Source of the DNA: DATGEP01 sp035310125 | GTDB lineage: Bacteria > Chloroflexota > Ktedonobacteria > Ktedonobacterales > JADMIN01 | Direction: 5' to 3' | Assembly (NCBI GenBank): GCA_035310125.1 | Contig: DATGEP010000036.1 | Location: forward strand, 1-11,690 | DNA length: 11,690 nt | In this document: one piece after another, positions 1-6,502 of the stretch | Position numbering within the stretch: the first letter of the stretch is position 1 | Layout: the number at the start of each line of letters is the position of its first letter | Made by a program: the position numbers and the translations under genes | Notes under the pieces: generated by a model | Databases searched by the model: none | What the model saw: the letters and a program-made list of their open reading frames with translations, nothing else | Told to the model about the DNA's origin: nothing

Positions 1-1925
1 TGTCCTTTCACCGTGTCCAAGGCGAGGAAAAGACGCTCGCCTATCTCCTGATTCGAGAATCCTTGCGCAATCAGGCGGAGGACTTCTAATTCACGCTGGC
101 TCAATGGCTCGATCAGGGCATGGGCAGCTGAGGGTGGACACGATGTGGTGGGGTGCTTCTGCTGCTCAGCTTCGCAGACCGCCAGCAGCTTCCTGCTATA
201 GTCCGGCATCATCCCATGAGCCGCTGCTTTCGACAACAGGTGCGCCATGGGCAGACCTTCGTCGGCAAAGAGACGGATGAAGCCGCCTGGCTCTGCCAGC
301 TCCAGCGCGTCACCCAGCAGGTGCGTAGCGGCGTCGTTGTCGCCATGCGCCTGGAGCGCCAACGACAGCATGACCATCACCTTGAGCTGTTCATTCTGCC
401 AGCCCTTGGCCGCCATGCGCCGGCGTAGCGGCTCCAGCAGCGCGAGCGCCGCGGGCGGGTCGCCCCGTGCCAGGTGTACCCGCGCCTGGCTGAGGGGGAG
501 TTCGTGGTGCTCTGCTAAACGTGCCGCTGCCGTCAGATGCCCCTGATGCAGCAGCAGCAGCACGTGGGTGGCGGCAACCTCCGGCAGCTGATGCACATAG
601 TGATGCTAGTGCATGAACGCCTCGGCTTCAGCCACAATGGCCGCCGCACCTGCGACATCTTGCTGCGCCAGTTTGAGGCGGGCGAGAAACACGCCATACG
701 ACGCGAAGGTATCGACGCTGTCCATCTGTCGCGTCAGGTGGAGGCAGTGTTGCCCATGCTGTTGGGCGGTCTCCAGATCGTTTCGTTGATAGGCGATGCG
801 GGCCAAGCCTAGATACGCTTCGCAGGCAATCGGCTGCGGCGGATCACCGGCTAATTGCAGGACGTGCTCGTAGGTCCTTGCTGCCAGCGACAGCTGGTTG
901 TCGGCTTCCTGCAATTGCCCGAGACTGAGGGTCGCCGCGATGGTGTAGATGGACTCCCCAAGCGACGTACCGGACGCGATCACGTCCGCGTAAGCTTGGC
1001 TGGCCGCGACACGATCTCCTTGAAGCTGAAAGGCATACCCCATATTCCAGGGTCGCCTGCCCGGAAGCGGAGGCGTCGAGCAGCACGGCATCACACAGGG
1101 GTCCGCACAGGCGGTCGAGGACAGACGTGTGCAGCAAGAATGCCTGGACGCTTTCGGACTGCTGGTGCAGGACTTCCTCGACCAGATAGTCCAGCACGAA
1201 ATGGTGGCTGCCGGTGAAGGACTCTATGAAGCTGGCGGTGTCTTTCTGCCCCTGCATCGACAGTGCGGCCAATTGCAGGCCGGCGATCCAGCCCTCGGTG
1301 CGCGTCTCCAGCGCGGCGATGTCCGCCGTCGAGAGGCTCAGGCCCATCCCAGCGTTCAGAAACTCGGCGGCCTCGGCGGGGATGATCCGCAGGTCGGCGG
1401 CGCGCAGTTCGGCCAATTGGCCCCGGGCGCGCAGCCGGGCCAGGGGGAGACGTGGATCCTCACGGGTCGTGATGACCAGGTGCATCTGTGGTGGCTGATG
1501 TTCGAGCAGAAAGGTGAGGGCCGTGTCGACCGATGCAGCATCAAGCACGTGGTAATCGTCGAGCACAAGGACGAAGCGGTCCGGGGCGGAAGTGATGTCA
1601 TTGAGCAGGGTCGTCAGCAGCGCGTCGGTCGGCGGTGGCTGAGGCGATTGGAGCGCACGTACCACTCCTGCGCCGATGGTCGGCACGATCGTGCGCAGAG
1701 CGGCGACGAGGTACGCCAGAAAGCGTGCGAGTTCGTTCTCCCCTTCGTCCAGCGACAGCCAGGCGACCGGTCGCTCGCGACTGGCCAGCCAGTTGCTTAT
1801 CAGCGTGGTCTTGCCGAAGCCGGCGGGAGCCGAGATGAGGGTCAGCGTGCCGTCCAGCCCCGCGTTCAGCCGCTCGATCAGGCGGGGGCGGCGGGCGACG
1901 TCCGGCCCACGTAGCAGGTTGTGGC
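1..1925 (-). pseudogene. LuxR-family (MalT-like STAND) transcriptional regulator, broken
   Basis: The intact family has an N-terminal STAND ATPase, a TPR-like sensor region and a C-terminal LuxR helix-turn-helix. Pieces lie in order on the minus strand. The ATPase part starts near 1908 (RRPRLIERLNAGL), with Walker A APAGFGKTT at about 1804-1830 and a Walker B-like VLVLDDYH near 1555. It reads in one frame to about 1045 (ATLEY). There it jumps frame to GYAFQLQGDR, so the segment normally lying between (roughly 200 residues, from memory of homologues) is missing. The second frame reads through TPR-like helices to an in-frame TAG at 606-608, then stays open to the window edge. It ends in LSQRELEVLRLIAQGFSNQE and VKG (3-104), the first part of the LuxR HTH; the gene runs off the left edge. 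The usual N-terminus (ATKLYVPPPRP-like) is only partly visible in another frame near 1905-1925. Family assignment is secure and loss of function very likely. Confidence 0.88.
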
Positions 1926-1926
1926 G

Positions 1927-2121
1927 CTGCAGGCGGATCGCGTCCTCTCCGCGATGCGCTGGGGACTCGTCCCCGCCTGGGCGAAAGACCCTCGCATCGG
2001 CTCCAAGCTGATCAACGCACGGTCGGAGGGCATCGCGAGCAAACCCTCCTTCAAGCGGCCGTCGCGCTTCCAGCGCTGTATCATTCCGGCGAGCGCTTTC
2101 TTTGAATTTGTATGGACGTAA
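1927..2121 (+). pseudogene. SRAP-domain (SOS response-associated peptidase, YedK/HMCES-like) fragment
   Basis: A 66-codon open stretch contains MRWGLVPAWAKDPRIGSKL, then INARSEGIASKPSF and RCIIPASAFFEF. These match the central SRAP motifs (WGLVP.W..D, NAR.E, F....R.RC..PA.GFYEW). SRAP proteins crosslink to abasic sites in single-stranded DNA through Cys2. The N-terminus that carries Cys2 (MCGR) is absent. The expected FYEW is FFEF and is followed within a few codons by TAA at 2119-2121. Only about 60 of the usual 200 or more residues remain, so this is a relic. Its left end meets the truncated 5' end of the LuxR-like pseudogene head to head, so a rearrangement junction lies near 1925. I see no continuation of the domain downstream in any frame. 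Confidence 0.75.
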
Positions 2122-2819
2122 GTGCCAAAACGGCCTGAACCCATGTCGCATCGGGGATCAGGCTGTCCCAATCACGGCCTACTCATCTATGGGCCTCAAA
2201 AGCATTCCTTCATTCAGGAGAACAACCTTCCCCACGTTGCCCGCAGGCCGGAACGGCCTCACACGCAGGTGGACGATCGCGGTGCTACCGTGCCGGCGCA
2301 CAGGTCAGGATGCGGCAGGAAGCCATGAGCGGGCTAGCAACCTGCCGGCAATCGCAATGCCTGGTGCGGATGGTAACCATGTGAGCCAGACACACAGATA
2401 CGTCCGCACCTAGGAGCCGCTACTGCCCGGAAGCCGAAACTGCCCGTTCGCTCATAGCACGATAGCCTTCGACCCATCCGATTTGGTAGATCCGCGCGTC
2501 ATTTGGCGCAACGTGCCCTGGCAGCGCTGCCGCAGCGAAGATCGCCTGTTCACCGACTTGAGCGCTGTCAGCGGAGAGGGTTGTGAGACTGTAGGAGGCT
2601 GCCGCTTTGCCATCCGCGACGCCATGAGCGAAGAAATGCGGCCGAGTCCGCGGCCAGAACGGTAGGGACTGCAGGGAGTGCAGGAATCGCATGCGAGTGC
2701 CCCGATCATGTGCAAGGTCACTGCCGCTTCGACGTCAAATCAACTTCAAGCCAACATAACCTGTGGTGCGTATACGAATGTACGGAATATCAAGTTGCAG
2801 ATTTTCGCAGCATCCTTCA

Positions 2820-2857
2820 AGTGTCATCACCACTGACACTGGATGCCTGACACTGGA
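2820..2857. repeat. Inverted and direct copies of TGACACT
   Basis: AGTGTCA at 2820-2826 and TGACACT at 2834-2840 form a 7-bp stem with a 7-nt loop. The 11-mer CTGACACTGGA at 2833-2843 is repeated exactly at 2847-2857, a 14-bp period. Three copies of one heptamer in 38 bp could be operator half-sites or a small replication slippage. No gene begins immediately downstream. Confidence 0.6.
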
Positions 2858-2925
2858 CATCTCCGCGGCACGTTCTGTGTCGGCGTGAATAAGGAGACTC
2901 GACAGAATCTTCCGCACCACTCTGC

Positions 2926-2951
2926 AGCGGTCCGGAGCGGTCCGGACCGCT
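2926..2951. repeat. Tandem decamer running into a 16-bp perfect palindrome
   Basis: AGCGGTCCGG occurs twice in tandem (2926-2935, 2936-2945). The second copy forms the left half of a perfect palindrome, AGCGGTCCGGACCGCT, at 2936-2951. No T-tract follows, so a terminator is not supported. A protein-binding site is possible but unproven. Confidence 0.6.
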
Positions 2952-3284
2952 ATGAACGGCAGGGCGGCGACACGCAATGTCGTACGGAGCTGAAGTCGCT
3001 CCGCAGGTCAGCCGGCCTTGCATTCAGTGCGGTTAATGGCTTGCGCCTGCGCGCCACGCGCCCGCCGGAGCACATCAAGTTATGGGTACGTATCAGACAT
3101 CGGAGCGTGGCACGCAGGCCCCCGCGGTTTGCGTTTCAATTTGCATTTCACCCAGTGTGCGCCCAGCGGCTCATCGGAGGTCTATTACCGCCATGACAGC
3201 GATTCCGCATCATCGTGATTGCAGCGCCAGGAAGGTGGCGCCCGGCTCGCATCGTCGAGCAGTGCCGCACGCTCAACATGTTCC

Positions 3285-3353
3285 ACAAATAGTGCAACGC
3301 TAAAACTCCGAATTCAAATCACCCGGCGTTCGTTTACTTGACATATAGTGCAA
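3285..3353. promoter_or_regulatory. Two direct copies of ACA(A/T)ATAGTGCAA upstream of the SnoaL-like gene
   Basis: ACAAATAGTGCAA (3285-3297) and ACATATAGTGCAA (3341-3353) differ at one base and start 56 bp apart. They lie in a locally AT-rich segment about 90-155 bp upstream of the start at 3442. A TTGACA at 3338-3343 partly overlaps the second copy and could be a -35 box, but the hexamer 17 bp downstream (CACACT) is a poor -10. TATAGT (3344-3349) resembles a -10 box but has no -35 at the right distance. Regulatory function is inferred only from position and repetition. Confidence 0.35.
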
Positions 3354-3441
3354 TTGGTGACACACTCAGTATGCACCGAGACCCGCCGGGGACCACCCAT
3401 TGAAGTGGACTCACAGCGGCATGCGTCGGAGCAGATTAGGA

Positions 3442-3912
3442 ATGTCCACCATGTTAGGAACAGACACCGCCACCATCGTCCGCCGACTCACTGACGAAGG
3501 CTGGAACCAAGGGAAGCTCGCCATCTGCGATGAGTTGCTGGCGTCCAGCTTCGTGGGTCACAATGCCGGTATGCCGGACCTGCGCGGCATCGCCGCGAAC
3601 AAGCAATTCATCGTGGCCTACCGAACGGCCTTTCCCGACCTCCATATGACAGTCGAGGAGTTGGTCACGGAGGGTGACAGATGCGTCGCCCGTCTCACCG
3701 CGACCGGCACTCAGACCGGGCCGTTGGCTGTCGTGCCCGGCATGCCGAGCATTCCGCCAACCGGCAAACGGGCGACGGTACAAGTGATGGTCGTCCACCA
3801 TCTGGCCGACGGCAAAGTCGTGGAGCTATGGAGCGTCTCCGACACGATGGACCTCATGCGACAGCTCGGCATGCTGCCCGTACCCGCAACACCTGCCGGC
3901 ATCCAGGCATAG
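3442..3912 (+). CDS. SnoaL-like / ester cyclase family protein
   Basis: A 156-residue protein of the NTF2-like alpha+beta barrel fold, annotated in related genomes as ester cyclase or SnoaL-like polyketide cyclase. Family signatures in order are TIVRRLTDEGWNQGKLAICDEL (about 11-32), SSFVGHNAG (35-43), AFPDLHMTVEELVTEGDRCV (63-82), the GT(Q/H)TG turn, GKRATVQVMVVHHLADGKVVELW (108-130) and SDTMDLMRQLG (133-143). Length is normal and the frame is intact. Start choice: ATG at 3442 has GGAG 10 nt upstream; ATG at 3451 has AGGA 9 nt upstream and is equally plausible; the frame also opens at TTG 3400. It stands alone, followed by a terminator-like inverted repeat. Most family members have unknown substrates, so cyclase activity should not be assumed. 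A second, diverged family member lies at 9425-9880. Confidence 0.87.
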   Translation: MSTMLGTDTATIVRRLTDEGWNQGKLAICDELLASSFVGHNAGMPDLRGIAANKQFIVAYRTAFPDLHMTVEELVTEGDRCVARLTATGTQTGPLAVVPGMPSIPPTGKRATVQVMVVHHLADGKVVELWSVSDTMDLMRQLGMLPVPATPAGIQA

Positions 3913-3932
3913 GCCCCTCCCGTCTGCCGCGA

Positions 3933-3984
3933 ACGAGGCCTGCGACGAGTTCACTCTGATCGGTGAGCATGTCACAGGCCTCGT
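3933..3984 (+). terminator. Terminator-like inverted repeat after the SnoaL-like gene
   Basis: ACGAGGCCTG (3933-3942) and CAGGCCTCGT (3975-3984) are exact 10-bp reverse complements starting 21 bp after the stop at 3910-3912. The 32-nt loop contains a smaller TCAC/GTGA stem. No T-run follows, so this is not a classic intrinsic terminator; it could still stabilise or end the transcript. Confidence 0.45.
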
Positions 3985-4128
3985 CCCTTGACCTGGCAGG
4001 ATGCCGACGAACAGGCACAATCCATGGTCATGGAAAGGGGAGTGTCAGTCTTATCACACCATTGAGCGTTCTGAACCGCGCTAACCGTATATCACAGCGC
4101 TGTCCTTGCGCTGCCAAGGGATGAACCT

Positions 4129-4623
4129 ATGACTCGCACACATCAGGCAGCCGTGTACGCGCACAGCGCCACGGGGCCGGGGCCAGCCGGCAGCACGACG
4201 CTGGAACGACAGGTGGAGGCGTGCAGGCGATATGGCTATGTGCATAGCCTTACAGTGGACAGCGACTAGATCGTCGCTGACATCACCCCTGGAGATGTGG
4301 ACCCGGCAGAACGACCTGCGTTGTCACAGCTCCTGCGGGCCGCGGAGCAGGGACGCTTCTCCGTTCTGGTGGTGTACTCGCCGGATCGCTTGACTCGCGA
4401 ACCTCGCGTGTTCCTGACGCTGCACCAGCAGTTTCGCGAACATGATGTGGATATCCGCTTCGCGCTGCTCGACGTCGAGGCTTCCGACTCCCCCGCCAGC
4501 CGTCTTACGATCGGCACGAAGGCGGATGCGCACGAACGGCGAACACAGCTGCGTCGCTCGTCCGAGTCCGAGACGCGCCGTGGGCGCATGCAACCCAACG
4601 AACCCAACGAGCCCATCGTGTAG
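4129..4623 (+). pseudogene. Serine recombinase (resolvase/invertase) catalytic-domain pseudogene
   Basis: An ATG at 4129 with AAGGG 8 nt upstream opens a frame reading AAVYAHSATG, LERQVEACRRYGY, then an in-frame TAG at 4267-4269. The same frame continues with ERPALSQLLRAAEQGRFSVL, VVYSPDRLTR and SPASRLTI and stops at 4621-4623. These align with the resolvase N-terminal domain (AIYARVST, Q.EACR.Y, RP.L..LL....G.FD.VVVY..DRL.R, TP.GRL). Serine recombinases cut and rejoin DNA through the Ser of YARVS. Here that block is YAHSA, so the nucleophile position is Ala, with a Ser one residue earlier. The arginines of DRLTR remain. The frame ends after about 164 codons, without the recombinase and zinc-ribbon domains of large serine recombinases. 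Stop, lost nucleophile and truncation together make it a dead mobile-element gene. Confidence 0.8.
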
Positions 4624-4861
4624 CGCCACGACACAGCGAGATCAACGTGTGCGTCACGAGCAGCGGCCAACAGTGATCAGGATTGCCACTCCCGCTATGG
4701 TCACTTGTCGCCTTCGCCAGCACGATCCTGGCAGGCAGATCAGCCGTGTGCTCACGGTGTCCAGGATTCTGTCCAACTTGTCGCTTCCGGCCAGAGATAT
4801 AGCGGGGTATGCTGCACTATGTAAACCGTGTATTCCGTGATCGGGATGATGGCCATTCACC

Positions 4862-5500
4862 GTGATCGAGATGAAAGTCTGGTGTCGCATGCGTGCATTC
4901 AGAAACCGGGTGAGCGTACTTCTCGCCTGTGCAGTCGTCGTCGTCCTGGCGATTTTCGCCATTGGGAACCTGACGCCCGTGCGTGTTCAATTTGTCGGTC
5001 AGTTCTTCCCCGCCAATCTCTGGTGGATCGTCGCGGGATCGGCCCTATTGGGGGCCCTCGTTTCCTTCTTCCTGCTCGCGCCTGGCCGCGTCGCGGCTGG
5101 GTGGCGCAACCGTATATTAGGCCGCGCGGGCGCTCGCCGTGAGCAAGACGTCCGGACGATGCAGGAGCAGCATCAGCAACTCCAGGCGGAGCACTCCGTG
5201 CTCCAGGCGCAGCAGGGGCAGTTGCAAGCGAACTATCGTCAGGTTCAGGGCGAGCGTGACGCGATGCAGGCCCAGCTGGTCCCCGTCTACCGCGGCGGCC
5301 GGCGTGTCCGTTACCCACGATCCTGGCGCATAGACAGCGTGTTTATCTCTCCGCTGATCAGGCTCGTGCGGTTCGCTCCCAACGTGCAACCCAGGCAACC
5401 TATGCGTCTGCCATCCGGCTGCGCGTTCCGACCCGTTCAGCGAGCTCAGCCCGTCTCCGGCGACCCTGTCCCCGTGCATGCAGCGGGAGCCGCACGGTAA
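4862..5500 (+). CDS. LapA-domain (DUF1049) inner-membrane protein with coiled coil; C-terminus probably replaced
   Basis: Residues about 17-36 (VSVLLACAVVVVLAIFAIGN) and 53-74 (LWWIVAGSALLGALVSFFLL) are two membrane helices separated by NLTPVRVQFVGQFFPAN. This is the LapA/DUF1049 arrangement, known in proteobacteria for a role in lipopolysaccharide assembly but of unclear role elsewhere. Residues about 93-139 form a Gln-rich coiled coil with repeated Q-A/L heptads. From residue 140 (nt 5279) the sequence becomes basic and featureless, and its last 100 nt are antisense to a histidine-kinase relic. The native tail was probably lost at a junction coinciding with a 19-bp repeat. Start is uncertain: GTG 4862, ATG 4871 or ATG 4889 (MRAFRNRVS, the most family-like); none has a strong ribosome binding site. 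It may be expressed as a chimera or be a pseudogene. Confidence 0.6.
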   Translation: MIEMKVWCRMRAFRNRVSVLLACAVVVVLAIFAIGNLTPVRVQFVGQFFPANLWWIVAGSALLGALVSFFLLAPGRVAAGWRNRILGRAGARREQDVRTMQEQHQQLQAEHSVLQAQQGQLQANYRQVQGERDAMQAQLVPVYRGGRRVRYPRSWRIDSVFISPLIRLVRFAPNVQPRQPMRLPSGCAFRPVQRAQPVSGDPVPVHAAGAAR

Positions 5501-5602
5501 ACGTCGTGCCTTCCCCAGTGTGGACGTAGCGGTGACACTACCCCTGTGCGCCGTCACCAGCTCCCGTGTGATGAACAGGCCGAGCCCAAGCCCTCCCTGG
5601 TT
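5400..5602 (-). pseudogene. Histidine kinase C-terminal remnant (end of HATPase_c domain)
   Basis: Reading the minus strand from about 5602 gives NQGGLGLGLFITRELVTAHR, then GSVTATST. This is the G2 box and following helix of a sensor histidine kinase ATP-binding domain. After a one-base frame slip near 5511-5519 comes EGTTFTVRLPL, the usual final strand (G.GT.F...LP). The new frame runs on as a basic tail to TAG at 5400-5402. The N box, G1 box and all upstream parts are missing. It lies antisense to the last third of the LapA-like frame. Confidence 0.75.
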
Positions 5603-5843
5603 CGGCGGACGCGAGTGTGTGGCTGTGTGTCACCTGTGCCACAATCATGGGCGTCGCGACGCCACTGGTCCCCCATCTGAGGCGTCGCGCCGTGCTCGGA
5701 GCAGCGCTTGGCGCTTCCGTACCTGTCGGATAGACCGACAACGTTTCAGCAAGCCGATTGGCAAGCACGCGCGTATCAGCCCACGCCAACCAGCTACTAG
5801 TCATCAGCCGGGCGCAGCCATATATCGCTGTGAAGGAGTCGCT

Positions 5844-6110
5844 ATGAGCCACGAGACCTACGTACGAACACGCACAAACGTTCCTGAAGATGAAGACCGT
5901 GAGCGGGCAGTCCGAGCTGCCACGAATCTCATCCATACGCAGTTCGAGGACCCGGAGGCATGGGTGCGGCTGGCCTTCAGCACCGTCGAGGGCACAGGCA
6001 ACGCTCGGGTCTATCACTTCGACGCCTTTGGTCCGATGTTGATCGAGCAACAGCGAGTGATTGTCTCCTATACCAGCACCGACGTGTGGGAGGCTGTACT
6101 CGCCGACTAG
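5844..6110 (+). CDS. Small hypothetical protein, 88 residues
   Basis: The ATG at 5844 is preceded by AAGGAG at 5833-5838 with a 5-nt spacer, one of the best ribosome binding sites in the window. The protein is soluble and acidic to neutral. Residues 1-30 are charged (MSHETYVRTRTNVPEDEDRE), followed by a helix (RAVRAATNLIHTQF) and a likely beta-rich half (WVRLAFSTVEG, ARVYHFDAFGPML, QRVIVSYTSTDVWEAVLAD). There is no signal peptide, membrane segment or cysteine. I do not recognise the family. It sits between the histidine-kinase relic and the glycosyltransferase, 392 bp upstream of the latter, so an operon with it is not evident. The strong binding site and clean stop argue for a real gene. Confidence 0.65.
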   Translation: MSHETYVRTRTNVPEDEDRERAVRAATNLIHTQFEDPEAWVRLAFSTVEGTGNARVYHFDAFGPMLIEQQRVIVSYTSTDVWEAVLAD

Positions 6111-6502
6111 TTGCTCGCCGGTGAGCGGGAAACGTCCACCGTTCGCTGACGTCGCCTGTGGGTGGCCGATTTCGCGTTCCAGCCGTGAGGCGCTGCGCAC
6201 GCTAACGCTCCCGGCACGTTACCTTTCGACGGCCTGAGCGAGCGCGAGCCGTTCGTGATCACGCTGCCGCCAACAGCGTCATGTCCCCGTCTACCGCGGC
6301 GCTGCCGCGCAGCATGCGCCCAGCGAACTCACACCGCCAGGATCTGTCCATGCCTGCGCCTTCGGCACCGCTCACGGATAGGATGGACCAGTGTACTCCC
6401 CTCAATATCGCTGCCGTGCGCGCTGGGTGAGGGCGCGGCGCGATGGTAGTACGAGGGGTCGTGGCGCCTGGTCAACGAACCCCGAAAGAAGGAAATACAG
6501 CG
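6111..6502. other. Intergenic stretch before the glycosyltransferase
   Basis: Apart from the right copy of the 19-bp direct repeat (6283-6301) and a short GCTC/GAGC hairpin just after the orphan's stop, I see no gene, clear promoter or domain remnant. The glycosyltransferase frame is open back to 6443, but the protein family begins at 6503. Confidence 0.5.

Larger units (their letters stand above)
2122..3441. other. Long stretch without a recognisable gene
   Basis: No open frame here carries a motif I recognise. The longest (minus 2420-2692, plus 2843-3196) lack a good ribosome binding site and show no recognisable domain. The region does contain several short ordered repeats, listed separately: TGACACT copies at 2820-2857, a doubled GC-rich decamer with a palindrome at 2926-2951, and two copies of an ATAGTGCAA motif at 3285-3353. 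It may be heavily decayed coding DNA plus the upstream region of the SnoaL-like gene. Confidence 0.5.
5279..6301. repeat. 19-bp exact direct repeat bracketing 985 bp
   Basis: GTCCCCGTCTACCGCGGCG occurs at 5279-5297 and again at 6283-6301, same orientation, with unrelated flanks. The left copy begins exactly where the LapA coiled coil ends (QAQL then VPVYRG). The right copy lies in DNA without a gene. The enclosed 985 bp carry the histidine-kinase relic and the 88-residue orphan. An exact 19-mer is unlikely by chance in a window this size. It could mark an insertion target, an attachment site or a rearrangement scar. Confidence 0.6.

Noticed and set aside
1129..1914. Plus-strand 261-residue frame
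   Set aside because: Lies antisense to the conserved STAND ATPase; composition is that of a reverse-strand shadow.
844..2151. Single 435-residue minus-strand protein
   Set aside because: Only its central part is the STAND ATPase. Residues before about 82 are antisense to the SRAP fragment, and those after the ATLEY point are out of frame with the conserved regulator text.
2420..2692. Minus-strand 90-residue frame
   Set aside because: No recognisable motif, no convincing ribosome binding site, and the plus strand is also open over much of it.
3338..3366. Sigma-70 promoter for the first SnoaL-like gene
   Set aside because: TTGACA is perfect, but the hexamer at proper spacing (CACACT) matches only three of six bases, and the good TATAGT directly abuts the -35 box, so no consistent promoter can be drawn.
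5538..6200. Minus-strand 220-residue frame including histidine-kinase text
   Set aside because: The kinase text (GLGLGLFITREL) is in another frame and only up to about 5602; this frame is antisense to the orphan gene and has no domain.
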